Source: Nitrospinota bacterium (lineage in GTDB: Bacteria; Nitrospinota_A; UBA7883; JACRGQ01). Taken from it: 34,397 bases of DNA. The position numbers were made by a program, and so were the translations under genes. Where the stretch lies: NCBI GenBank assembly GCA_016217735.1, contig JACRGQ010000055.1, forward strand, positions 1 through 34,397. The letters are read 5' to 3'. Below are positions 6,456 through 14,615 of this stretch, piece after piece; the first letter of the stretch is position 1; each line of letters begins with the position of its first letter. The notes below the pieces were generated by a model. The model was not told the origin of the DNA. It searched no databases and saw nothing but the letters and a program-made list of their open reading frames with translations.

Positions 6456-8990
6456 CTACCTGCCCAAGGTATATATTGGGCTGTCCTTGCCGAAGTTTAT
6501 GATCAGCGGCGTTTGGATATGTCCGGCCTTCTTCGATAGTTCCACCGTCGTCATCTTGGAATGCTCGCCCAGCTCGACAAGGCTCACATTGCCGTCGGCG
6601 TTGGCATCCGCCCCCCGGTTGTTGTTTAACCCGTCAAGCAGGGCATGGCTGAACAGCCCGTTCCCCTCGTAGCCGTCCAACGCCTCTTGCAAGGAACTTG
6701 CCGATGCGTAGATGTGCAACCCCATCTTCTTCGCAAGCACGGACATCCGCGCGTCGTACAACCCGCTGACGATGTAGTCCACACCCCCCGCGTGGCAGGT
6801 ATCGAAAATAAGCAACTGGGAAAGGGATTTTATCTTTTTGGACATCTCAACTATCTCGTTGGCGCTGATCAGGATGCTGTCGTTCACTTCACCGGCATAG
6901 GCATGGGTCAGCATGAAATACTGGTTCTGCAAAAGGACGCCATGCCCCGCCGCAAAAAGGATGAAGCTGTCCGAAGGCTTGATCTTCGCCGAAAGCTCAT
7001 TCACCGTATTGAGGATGTTCGCCTTGGTGGCGTTTTGGTCGGCAAGCAATTCAAGATGGATGTTTTTTGGTTTGTACAACGTAGCGGCCTGCCGAAGTAT
7101 CTTTTCCTTGATGTCCGTTGCATCCTTGACGGCGTATTTGAGGTTTACGCTGCCATCTTTGTACTGGTCTATCCCGATGGAAAGGATATAGAGGTGCGGT
7201 TCTACGGCGGGAACCTTTGAGGTGAAGCTGATGGTATTCATCTGGCTCTGCACCGTGTTATTGGCGTTAAAGGCGGTAACGCTGACCTCGTTCCCTCCGG
7301 AAACCGCATCTATCTCTCCGCAATCTTCAAATACGTCCCCTTTGTCCTTGCTCGCAATTGGACTCAGTACCGCCTTTTCCTTTATGGTTACGCCTCTCAT
7401 GTCTTCGTATATGGCTTTGCTGTTCATTGCCTGTAACTGGACGTTTCCGCTCGAAGCTCTGGCCACATCCTTATAGTACCCGTCGGATTGTACGAGTTTG
7501 CCGTTATGGAAAAGGCGGACTTCACCCACCCCTCCACCCGCGCTTTTTGCTTTAAAACAAACCTTTACCTTCGGAGCGCCAGGATCGGATATGGTATTCG
7601 TGAATTCCACTATCGGCGGGGGTGATTTAATGGCATCCTGCATCGTTATTGTAACCAGGCCTTGAATATCCTCGCCGCGCAGTTTTGCCGCCACTATATC
7701 CGGGCGGTAAAAAACGTCATAGAAGAGGTTCGTATCATATTTCCGTTCTCCCACCTTGACGCTTAGGTATTGGGCGCCCTTTTCCGAGGAGTTGTAGTGG
7801 CCTTCGGGCGTGATGATGATCCACTCTCCATCTTCAAAACCCACCAGCATGGCGGTCTCTTTGGCGGTAGCGACATCTATGACCCTTACTCCGCTATCTC
7901 CAAATGAAAGCACCAAATTTCCGCCGTTTGGGTTGAATGACGCCCCATTCGGAGGATTCCCTGTAACTTGTATATCCCATTTATTCAAGATTGTTTTTTT
8001 CTCTTCTCCCGATGCAATATCCCATATCTTGGTTGACGACCCTTGTATCAATGCGGACTTGCCGTCAGGAGAAAACGATGCCGACACGACCCGGAAACCG
8101 AGGCTGATGTTTTCGAATCCCTCAAATCTCCTTATTTCCTTTCCTGTTTCAATATCCCATATTATGACGGCGTCGGCATTGGCAATGCTTGACATTGCAT
8201 ATCTGCCGTCTGGCGAAAAAGAAAGCGATTTGGGCACAAAATTTGAAGTCGCTATGGTGAAGGATGTTTTATGTCCCTTGAATCTCCTTATTTCCTTAAA
8301 GGTTTTGGCATCAAGAAGCTTGAATTCCTCAAACCATGTGTCGCCGGTAAGGATATACCTGCCGTCAGGCGAGAAAAGCGCCCTTGAAACATAACCCTTT
8401 GTGAAAAAAGTGGCTTCAGTGGCTTTTACTGTTTTACCCGTTGATACTTCAATCATGGTAGCAGGATTGCCAGGCGCCAAAACGTATTTCCCATCCGGCG
8501 AAAATGTCGCCCTCTCTAACAGAGGATGATAGCCTGACACAGCACTGGTGGAGAAGCCGGCAGGAGGAGATGATTCCCAAACCAGCTTTCCCGATGACAT
8601 ATCCAATAGTTTCAGGGAATGGGTAGAATAACCGGCATACCCCGCCAATGCGGCATATTTGCCATCAGGAGAGAATTCAAGATGGTTAATCCATGAATCC
8701 GCTTTAATCATTCTGACCAATTTTCCTGAGGAAATATCCCATAGCCTTATGGTGCTCTCCGCGGACATCATGCCCATTCCCCCGGCTCCACCATTGTCCG
8801 CCGTCAAGACATAAGAACCATCTTTTGAAATAGCAATGGCGGTGAGACCATGGGCTGGTTTGGTCAGTTCCATAGCCATAGTTGCATCTGAACCCTTCAT
8901 ATGGACTTTGGGGATTGATTTGGCCGTGCATGAGGCAAGAAAGGCCGCCGCAAGAAATACTAACCCTATCTTCAAAGTAATTTTATCCAT
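6456..8990 (-). CDS. WD40-propeller / caspase-domain lipoprotein
   Basis: About 844 residues. The start at 8988-8990 is chosen because it begins a lipoprotein signal (MDKITLKIGLVFLAAAFLASC, lipobox LASC) and has a GGGGAAGG ribosome-binding site just upstream; the frame is open to 9068. Seven propeller blades are recognisable by repeated FSPDGKY-type turns (ISKDGSY, FSPDGKY twice, FSPDGRY twice, FSPDGKS, FNPNGGN), which makes one complete beta-propeller. A linker with Ig-like character follows, then a peptidase C14 domain with the catalytic pair His683 (FAAGHGV) and Cys732 (DTCHAGG). An EF-hand-like loop DANADGNVSLVEL lies near the C-terminus. Predicted to sit on the outside of the inner membrane or in the outer membrane. 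Base composition is AT-richer than its neighbours across 7200-8950, which hints at transfer. Confidence 0.88.
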   Translation of the reverse strand: MDKITLKIGLVFLAAAFLASCTAKSIPKVHMKGSDATMAMELTKPAHGLTAIAISKDGSYVLTADNGGAGGMGMMSAESTIRLWDISSGKLVRMIKADSWINHLEFSPDGKYAALAGYAGYSTHSLKLLDMSSGKLVWESSPPAGFSTSAVSGYHPLLERATFSPDGKYVLAPGNPATMIEVSTGKTVKATEATFFTKGYVSRALFSPDGRYILTGDTWFEEFKLLDAKTFKEIRRFKGHKTSFTIATSNFVPKSLSFSPDGRYAMSSIANADAVIIWDIETGKEIRRFEGFENISLGFRVVSASFSPDGKSALIQGSSTKIWDIASGEEKKTILNKWDIQVTGNPPNGASFNPNGGNLVLSFGDSGVRVIDVATAKETAMLVGFEDGEWIIITPEGHYNSSEKGAQYLSVKVGERKYDTNLFYDVFYRPDIVAAKLRGEDIQGLVTITMQDAIKSPPPIVEFTNTISDPGAPKVKVCFKAKSAGGGVGEVRLFHNGKLVQSDGYYKDVARASSGNVQLQAMNSKAIYEDMRGVTIKEKAVLSPIASKDKGDVFEDCGEIDAVSGGNEVSVTAFNANNTVQSQMNTISFTSKVPAVEPHLYILSIGIDQYKDGSVNLKYAVKDATDIKEKILRQAATLYKPKNIHLELLADQNATKANILNTVNELSAKIKPSDSFILFAAGHGVLLQNQYFMLTHAYAGEVNDSILISANEIVEMSKKIKSLSQLLIFDTCHAGGVDYIVSGLYDARMSVLAKKMGLHIYASASSLQEALDGYEGNGLFSHALLDGLNNNRGADANADGNVSLVELGEHSKMTTVELSKKAGHIQTPLIINFGKDSPIYTLGR

Positions 8991-9393
8991 TGACCTTCCC
9001 CCCGTTTTTCGGAGCAGATTCAATGTGAGCCTGTTATGCCATCTAATGCCATTTCTCCTGTTTGGCAAACACCGCTGGCGGCAGGTAGCCGGGCAAGATG
9101 CACTACTTGATTTTATTATACTCCCTTCTCCATTCCTCGATCACCGCCGGGCCTCAGGCGGCCTGACATCCATCCCACTGTGGATCATCATCGACCGCCG
9201 GGTATTTTGGAAGAACTTCGCCCACAGGTGCCAGTGCGCCTTGAACCTTGTGCAAGACCTCGCCGGTAACCATGAGATATGCCCACCACAACATGGATAG
9301 CCCCAGAAAAGGGACGGATGCCATAGTTGGCTGCAATTTGGCTTCCCCCTCCGGTATGGGGGCGGTTTCCGAGTGGGTAAGTGGCGAAAAAAT
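8991..9393. other. Intergenic region, 403 bases, with one possible small ORF
   Basis: Lies between the caspase gene start and tRNA-Lys. Apart from the possible 60-codon ORF at 9154-9336 (minus), no repeat, hairpin terminator or RNA signature was recognised. The caspase operon promoter should lie near 8995-9100. Confidence 0.5.
9154..9336 (-). CDS. Possible small membrane protein (60 residues)
   Basis: A short frame starting with TTG (9334-9336), five bases after a GGAGGGGGAAG Shine-Dalgarno-like run. The product would have one hydrophobic segment (about residues 6-24: ASVPFLGLSMLWWAYLMV) and a polar acidic tail ending VDDDPQWDGCQAA. Such a layout is credible for a small single-pass protein, but the length is within what chance gives in GC-rich DNA and I recognise no family. 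An internal ATG at 9324 lacks a well-placed ribosome-binding site. Confidence 0.3.
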   Translation of the reverse strand: MQPTMASVPFLGLSMLWWAYLMVTGEVLHKVQGALAPVGEVLPKYPAVDDDPQWDGCQAA

Positions 9394-9469
<76 letters not shown>

Positions 9470-9591
9470 ACTCGAAGGAAGGCGTAATTGTAAATGACCG
9501 CCGCCGTTTGCGCAAGTATCCCGCGATATTTTTTTACCGCGCGGGCGCGGGGACGAAATGCGGCACTTCGATGCCGCGTCCGGCCGGGCCG

Positions 9592-10494
9592 TTACGGGCG
9601 CCGGGCCAAGATGTCATGCAACGATAAATTGACGCCCCCCAGCTTGCCGCCAAAGTTGGCCGCGCCGATCTTCACCACCCCCCCGCCGCCGCAAGCGGCG
9701 CGGATGCCGGCCGCCATCGCCTTTTCCGCCACATCGCGCGAAACGGCATCAATGACAATCTCGAAAACCGCTTCCACCTTTGGCGGCAATTTCCGGTTCG
9801 GGTTTTTTGCCGCCGGTATGGTGGGGCAATAATCCTCCTGCGTGGAGGCGGTCAAAAAATCATATTTGCTCCCTGGCCGGCTGGCGGCGGCCACCACACC
9901 GCCGGCGAACGGCAGAATCAGTCCCGGCATCGACGCAATGGCTTCCACCGCTTTCTCCGCCGCGCGCAGGCCGCTCTTTTGGCTCTGGGCGAAAATCCAA
10001 AAATTCGCGCCCCCCACGCCTTCGCCGATGTTCACCGTTTTTTCCACGACAAAATCCCCGGCGGTGCATGGTATCGCCACGCAGTCGCGCCCGTGGTGTT
10101 TTTCTTCCCGCTGAAAGCCGTTGCCGAAGTAACCAAGCTTTTCGCCCAGCGCGAACGGCGCGCCGGCATCCAGCCCGTTGAATACCTGCACGGTGGGCGC
10201 GGGCAGGCAGATCTGCCCCACCCTTTTGATCATCTCTTTGTGCAACGCCTCCGCCGTGCGGGCGAAAAAAAGGAGCCGGTCGCCGGGGCGGCCGTCGGGC
10301 GTTTTGAAATCGGCGGTATGCGCCTCTATCCCCGCTTCGCAGCCGCAGGCGATGATGGAGGTGGCGCACCCCGTGGCGAGGCGCGAGACATCATGCGTCC
10401 ATTTGCCGTTGCGCCCGGTCACGACGAGCCGCGCGAACGGCATGGCGAACGCCTCGGCGTGGGTCTCTTCCACCGGTATGCCGTTTATTTCCAT
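9592..10494 (-). CDS. fhcD: Formylmethanofuran:tetrahydromethanopterin formyltransferase
   Basis: A 300-residue homologue of Ftr/FhcD, which moves the formyl group between (tetrahydro)methanofuran and H4MPT in the cytoplasm. In methylotrophic bacteria it is subunit D of the formyltransferase/hydrolase complex, which releases formate. Family landmarks run the whole length: MEINGIPVEETHAEAFAM at the N-terminus, ATGCATSIIACGCEAGIE, TPDGRPGDRL, GVGGANFWIFAQSQ, PFAGGVVAAASRPGSKY and AACGGGGVVKIGAANFGGKLGG. Length matches the usual ~297. The start is at 10492-10494 (GGAG upstream), inside the last codons of fhcA with a ten-base overlap; the much longer open frame to 10749 is an artefact of high GC. 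Co-translation with fhcA is likely. Confidence 0.92.
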   Translation of the reverse strand: MEINGIPVEETHAEAFAMPFARLVVTGRNGKWTHDVSRLATGCATSIIACGCEAGIEAHTADFKTPDGRPGDRLLFFARTAEALHKEMIKRVGQICLPAPTVQVFNGLDAGAPFALGEKLGYFGNGFQREEKHHGRDCVAIPCTAGDFVVEKTVNIGEGVGGANFWIFAQSQKSGLRAAEKAVEAIASMPGLILPFAGGVVAAASRPGSKYDFLTASTQEDYCPTIPAAKNPNRKLPPKVEAVFEIVIDAVSRDVAEKAMAAGIRAACGGGGVVKIGAANFGGKLGGVNLSLHDILARRP

Positions 10495-11699
10495 TTCCCG
10501 TTCTCCACGATTACCCGCCCGCCGCGAATCACATAATGGGGGCGGGCGAACATTTCGGCCGCATCCCCTTGCTCGCGCAAGAGTACCACGTCGGCGCGCG
10601 CGCCGTTGCCGAGGCGGCCGCGCTCCGTCAATCCGCAAGCGGCCGCGGGAGCGGACCGGGTGATGACGGCGATTTCGGCCAACGTCAGTTCGCGCCGGAT
10701 TTTCGGCAACGCGGATGCGGCCACCGCCTCGGCGTTGAGCGCGGCGCAAAACGCATCACGGCGGTCCCGCTCCATCAGCATGGCGATGATGGCGGGATAC
10801 CCGGCGATGGAACCGCCCGACGGATAATCGATGGAAAGCGACAGGCGCGCAAGGTCTTTCACGGAGAGGATGAATTCCATCGCGGCGAGCCAGAGCAGCG
10901 CGTCGATATACCGCTCTTTTCTGAATTCATAGGGGGATGCCGCGAACGGCGAGCCGGTGAGCCTCAAAACCCCCTCCCCGCCGTTGTTTGAAACGCGCCC
11001 GGCCAATTCAACGTCCGCCGTGAACGTAAGCGCGGGGCCGAAGACGATGGGGCCGCAATCGGCCGAAAGGTTTTTATGCTCATCCAGCAAAGCGGCGGCT
11101 TCCACACCGCGGGGCGCCAGCCGGCTCCCTTCTTTTTCGAACGCGTAGTGCGAAATGTGCGAGAGGTGGCATCTTCGTCCGGCCGCGCGTTTGGCGAAGG
11201 TTTGCAGCCCCAAAAAACCGTCTCCTTTGGCCAGATGGGGGAGATGCAGGTGCGGCGGATTTTCGGGGAACCCGCCTGACAGGGCTTCGGCCATCCCCGC
11301 TTCGCCGAACAGTTTTACGCCAAGCGCGCCGGGCGCGCCGCGCTTCAGCGAAAGCCAGCCGCCATCCATGCCGCACTCGCTGACAAACGGGGCGAACGCC
11401 GCCCCTTGCGCGGGGGCAAGCCCCGGCTCCACCCAATACGTTATTCCCTGCACGAGAAAATTCCGCGCCGTGGAGGCGGCATCTCCCCAAGCTCCCAGCG
11501 GGATTTTTTTCCCCATGTCCGCCACGGCGAAACAGTGCGCGTGAATATCGATGCCGCCGGGGAGCGCGATGCAGCCGCGCGCGTCTATCGCCGGGCCGCC
11601 GCCATCGCCGCCGATGACGGCGCCATCCATACAAATGTCCGCCGCATCCCCCGCCTTGCCGTTCGCGGGATCGAACAGCCGCGCGCCGGTGATTTTCAC
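10485..11699 (-). CDS. fhcA: Formyltransferase/hydrolase complex subunit A (FwdA/FhcA-like amidohydrolase)
   Basis: A 404-residue amidohydrolase of the FwdA/FmdA/FhcA group, which hydrolyses formyl-(tetrahydro)methanofuran to formate. Metal-site elements are visible: HAH (53-55), a lysine at 129 in GVKLFG that fits the carboxylated lysine, PPHLHLPHL (148-156), HLSHISH (178-184) and Asp291 in IDYPSGG, where relatives have DHPNGG. The segments VFGPALTFTAD and ELTLAEIAVITRSAPAAACGL also match the family. It is about 150 residues shorter than usual (~550), losing sequence mainly between the HxH motif and PPHLHLP. It starts with GTG in a four-base overlap with the TonB-like gene. Subunits B and C are not in the window. 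Confidence 0.85.
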   Translation of the reverse strand: MKITGARLFDPANGKAGDAADICMDGAVIGGDGGGPAIDARGCIALPGGIDIHAHCFAVADMGKKIPLGAWGDAASTARNFLVQGITYWVEPGLAPAQGAAFAPFVSECGMDGGWLSLKRGAPGALGVKLFGEAGMAEALSGGFPENPPHLHLPHLAKGDGFLGLQTFAKRAAGRRCHLSHISHYAFEKEGSRLAPRGVEAAALLDEHKNLSADCGPIVFGPALTFTADVELAGRVSNNGGEGVLRLTGSPFAASPYEFRKERYIDALLWLAAMEFILSVKDLARLSLSIDYPSGGSIAGYPAIIAMLMERDRRDAFCAALNAEAVAASALPKIRRELTLAEIAVITRSAPAAACGLTERGRLGNGARADVVLLREQGDAAEMFARPHYVIRGGRVIVENGKWK

Positions 11700-12631
11700 G
11701 GCACTTTGCCGTAGGACGATTGGTAGGTGAAGGTGGCGACGATGTGGATTTTTTCCTTGTCGAGGCCCGCCGGGAAGGGGGCGAACGGCGCCGCGTTGCG
11801 CACCGCAACCACCGCCGCGTTATCCAGCGCCGCCATGCCGGCGGTGGCAATCACCCGCACCTCGTCCAGCGCGCCGCCCCGCGACAGCGTGAAGCGGATC
11901 ACCGTGTTCCCCTCCGCGCCGGAATTCATCGCTTCATATGGGTACGTCCAGGCGCCCTCCACGCGCCGCTTGACGCCGGTGAAGTATTCAATGTAGCCGA
12001 ACCGCCGGGTGCTGAGGGGGATCACTATTTCGCTGGCGGTCTCCAGCATGCCAACGGGGTTGGCGGCGGCGAAGCTGTCTATTTCCGCGCCGCTCAAGGC
12101 CCGCACCTCCTCCTTCGTCTCGCGATCCGGCTTCATTCCATTCGCCGCGGCGTCGGATTTGGCCGGCTGCCCCGCCTGGTCGCTTTTCGCGGCGGTCATC
12201 GGCACCGGTGAAAACCGGTTTTCGGTCATGGCGGTTTTCTTTTCGCTGTCGCTTTTCGGCGTTTCGGCATCGCGCTTGCGCCGCTCACTTTCCTTGTGCG
12301 GCGTCTCCACCTTCAGTTCCCGCGGGCCGCCGTGGGCGGCGATGCGCGGTTTGCCCGCGGCGCGTGTATTGGCCCGCGCGTCAAAAGCGGCAAGGGCGGC
12401 GGCGCCGTCGGGCTGTTCCTCTTTCAGATTTTCGGGCGGGGGCACATCAAGAATTTTGCCGTACTGAAAATCGGCGTTCGGCGGCGGAGCGGCTTCGGGG
12501 AGGATATGCACATGCACGATGTCCGGCGCCGTAATGCGGGGCGCGTTGATAAACAGGGCCGAAAGCGCCGCCAGGAGAACATGCAGCCCGGCCGAGGCGG
12601 CCACAAATCGTCCCCTGACCGTTCGCTCCAT
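11696..12631 (-). CDS. TonB-family energy transducer
   Basis: About 311 residues with the TonB layout: a short cytoplasmic N-terminus, one membrane anchor (about 9-28, FVAASAGLHVLLAALSALFI), a long charged and proline/alanine-rich periplasmic spacer (30-210), and a C-terminal TonB fold (RVEGAWTYPYEAMNSGAEGNTVIRFTLSRGGALDEVRVI, then ALDNAAVVAVRNAAPFAPFP). TonB couples ExbBD proton-motive energy to outer-membrane receptors; no exbB/D or receptor is nearby. The ATG at 12629-12631 has an AAAGGA site eight bases upstream and is preferred; an ATG three codons earlier (12640) is the alternative. The gene precedes and overlaps fhcA, an unusual operon partner; co-transcription may be incidental. Confidence 0.82.
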   Translation of the reverse strand: MERTVRGRFVAASAGLHVLLAALSALFINAPRITAPDIVHVHILPEAAPPPNADFQYGKILDVPPPENLKEEQPDGAAALAAFDARANTRAAGKPRIAAHGGPRELKVETPHKESERRKRDAETPKSDSEKKTAMTENRFSPVPMTAAKSDQAGQPAKSDAAANGMKPDRETKEEVRALSGAEIDSFAAANPVGMLETASEIVIPLSTRRFGYIEYFTGVKRRVEGAWTYPYEAMNSGAEGNTVIRFTLSRGGALDEVRVIATAGMAALDNAAVVAVRNAAPFAPFPAGLDKEKIHIVATFTYQSSYGKVP

Positions 12632-12865
12632 TACGCGCATCCTTTCCCGCCAACGGGGCGCGGCGCCCCTGTCATTCCCGCGTCGGCCGGCGCGGATGCC
12701 AGCCGCCAGTACCCGTCTATTTTAGTTCAGCTTGGCGAAAATGTTGCACACGGCGTTTTTTCCCGGTGTTCCGCCGCGGGGAACGCCGCCTTTCCCGAAC
12801 CGCCCCTTTGGTTATATAGTAGCGGCGTGTCTTTTGTACGCGGTAACCATCGGGAACAATGAAAA

Positions 12866-13624
12866 ATGATGCCCAAGCCCCTGCCTCGCGGCACGCGCGC
12901 CCCCCTTGCCCAGCATCTCGAGGAACTGCGGCAGCGGGTCATCGTCTGCGTTTTGTTCTTCATCGCCGCGTTCATCGCCTGCTACGTTCATTCAGACCGG
13001 CTGCTGGCCCCTTTCGCGGGATTGTTAAGCGTCAAGCTGGTGTTCCTCACGCCGCTGGAGGCATTCATGGCCTATATGAGCGTCGCCTTTTATGCCGCGG
13101 CGGCGCTCACCGTGCCGGTGTTCGCGTGGCACGCGTGGGCCTTTGTGCTGCCGGGGCTGCTGGAGCACGAATCGCGCAAGGCGGGGCGCTTTGTCATCGG
13201 CACCGTTTTATTCTTCGTGCTGGGGGTGGGGTTCTGCTGGTATCTGGTGCTGCCGTTCGCCATCCCGTTCCTTATGGCCTACGGCGGCGACGTGATGGTG
13301 CCGATGATCTCGGTGAAAGCGTACCTCAACTTTTGTCTCTCCATGCTTTTCGTCTTCGGGGCCGTTTTCGAGTTGCCGGTCATTGTGGTTTTCCTCCACG
13401 GCATCGGGCTGGTTTCCCTCGAAGCGCTGAAAAATTTCCGGCGCTACTGGCTTGTCGCCGCCTTCATCATCGGCGCCATCGTCACCCCCACGCCCGACTT
13501 GCTCAACCAGGCGATGGCCTCCGTGCCGCTGATCGTCCTGTACGAAGCGAGCATTCTTTACATCTATTTGTTCGGCGGGAAAAAAGATACTGAAAAGGAG
13601 AAGGCGAATGAAACCAACGGCTGA
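12866..13624 (+). CDS. tatC: Sec-independent protein translocase TatC
   Basis: A 252-residue polytopic protein, the core receptor of the twin-arginine translocase, which exports folded proteins. The N-terminal PLAQHLEELRQRVIVC matches the TatC signature HLxELRxRL, and six hydrophobic helices follow. Conserved features are the F-x-x-P-x-E loop (VFLTPLEAFMAYM) after helix 1, FGAVFELPVIVVFL and IVTPTPDLLNQAMASVPLIVLYE at the end. Alternative ATGs at 12866 and 12869 differ by one residue. No tatA/tatB gene is seen in the window. It overlaps pyrF by 17 bases. Confidence 0.95.
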   Translation: MMPKPLPRGTRAPLAQHLEELRQRVIVCVLFFIAAFIACYVHSDRLLAPFAGLLSVKLVFLTPLEAFMAYMSVAFYAAAALTVPVFAWHAWAFVLPGLLEHESRKAGRFVIGTVLFFVLGVGFCWYLVLPFAIPFLMAYGGDVMVPMISVKAYLNFCLSMLFVFGAVFELPVIVVFLHGIGLVSLEALKNFRRYWLVAAFIIGAIVTPTPDLLNQAMASVPLIVLYEASILYIYLFGGKKDTEKEKANETNG

Positions 13625-14324
13625 CGAGCGGCTTATCGTCGCGCTCGACGTTCCAACCGCCGCCGAGGCCGCCCGCTGGGCGCGCCGCTTGAGCCAGGCG
13701 GTGAAACACTTCAAGATCGGCCTTGAGCTGTTCACCGGCGCCGGCCCCGCCGCCTTTAAATCCATCCCCGGCGGCGTCTTTCTCGATTTGAAGTTTTTCG
13801 ACATTCCGAACACGATGGCCGGCGCGCTGAACGCCGCCGCCGCGTTGAAACCCTTTTTGGTGAACGTGCATGCGCTGGCCGGCCCCGCCGCGCTGGAACA
13901 GTGCGCCCGCGCCGTGAAGGCCCAAAAACCGCGCCCGAAGCTGCTGGCGGTCACCATCCTCACTTCGTTCACGGGAACGGAACTGAAAAAAATCGGCGTC
14001 AACATTCCGATGGAAAAAATGGTGTCGCGCCTCTGCGGCATCGCGCTGGAGGCGGGGTGCGACGGCGTGGTGGCCTCGCCGCTGGAAGCTCCCCGGCTGC
14101 GGAAGGAGTACGGCAAAAACTTTTTGATCGTCACCCCCGGCGTGCGGCCCGCATGGAGCGCGAAGAACGACCAGCAACGGGTAACCACCCCGGCGGACGC
14201 CATTAAAAACGGCGCCGACTACATCGTGGTGGGGCGGCCCATCCTCTCCGCCCCCAAACCGCTGGAGGCGGCACGAATGGTTATAGAGGAAATCCGCTTG
14301 GCCGGCGGCGGAAAAAAACGGTGA
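13608..14324 (+). CDS. pyrF: Orotidine 5'-phosphate decarboxylase
   Basis: A 238-residue TIM-barrel enzyme catalysing the last step of UMP synthesis. The active-site signature LDLKFFDIPNT (about 63-73) carries the D-x-K-x-x-D catalytic array; the substrate phosphate loop is seen in TPGVRP and the closing VVGRPIL. N-terminal LIVALDVP and KIGLELF also match the family. The ATG has GGAG about eight bases upstream and lies inside the end of tatC, while its TGA overlaps the GTG of acyP, so tatC-pyrF-acyP are translationally coupled. Confidence 0.96.
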   Translation: MKPTADERLIVALDVPTAAEAARWARRLSQAVKHFKIGLELFTGAGPAAFKSIPGGVFLDLKFFDIPNTMAGALNAAAALKPFLVNVHALAGPAALEQCARAVKAQKPRPKLLAVTILTSFTGTELKKIGVNIPMEKMVSRLCGIALEAGCDGVVASPLEAPRLRKEYGKNFLIVTPGVRPAWSAKNDQQRVTTPADAIKNGADYIVVGRPILSAPKPLEAARMVIEEIRLAGGGKKR

Positions 14325-14605
14325 GCGGCAAAAAAGAATGCGCCCACATCGTCGTCACCGGCAGGGTGCAGGGGGTTTTTTTCCGCGCCACCGCCGAAGA
14401 GACCGCGCTCGGTCTCGGCCTCACCGGCTGGGTGAAAAATTGCGGCGACGGCAGCGTTGAAATTTTGGCCGAGGGAGACCGCGCGGCGCTCGAAAAGCTC
14501 ATCAAGTGGTGCAATGAGGGGCCGCCGATGGCCCGCGTGAAATATGTGGCGGTCGACTGGCAGCCCGCCACCGGCCGGTTCGACACTTTTGAAACGACGT
14601 ATTAG
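14321..14605 (+). CDS. acyP: Acylphosphatase
   Basis: A 94-residue enzyme that hydrolyses carboxyl-phosphate bonds of acylphosphates. The phosphate-binding loop GRVQGVFFR with its catalytic arginine, and GWVKNCGDGSVEI with the catalytic asparagine, are intact. It starts with GTG in a four-base overlap with pyrF. The last 14 codons and the stop (14562-14605) are duplicated at 16824-16867, on the far side of the restriction-modification cassette, differing only at synonymous third positions. The gene itself reads intact to its stop. Confidence 0.93.
   Translation: MSGKKECAHIVVTGRVQGVFFRATAEETALGLGLTGWVKNCGDGSVEILAEGDRAALEKLIKWCNEGPPMARVKYVAVDWQPATGRFDTFETTY
14562..14604 (+). repeat. Direct repeat (acyP tail), left copy
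   Basis: A 43-base direct repeat covering the 3' end of acyP. The first 34 bases are identical to the right copy at 16824-16866; two mismatches occur in the last nine bases, and one more at the third base of the stop codon just after. It marks the left border of the AT-rich restriction-modification cassette. Confidence 0.93.
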
Positions 14606-14615
14606 AATATATCCC

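Noticed and set aside
10495-10749. N-terminal extension of fhcD by 85 residues
   Set aside because: The extension is Arg-rich, overlaps fhcA in another frame, and the family start MEING with a ribosome-binding site lies at 10494.
12668-12712. Element resembling the GTCATTCCCGCG-type dispersed repeats
   Set aside because: Only one copy in the window and the arms pair poorly, so it cannot be supported as a repeat here.
14544-14615. Upstream extension of the endonuclease frame into acyP
   Set aside because: It reads the acyP end out of frame; the ATG at 14616 gives a clean start just after the acyP stop.
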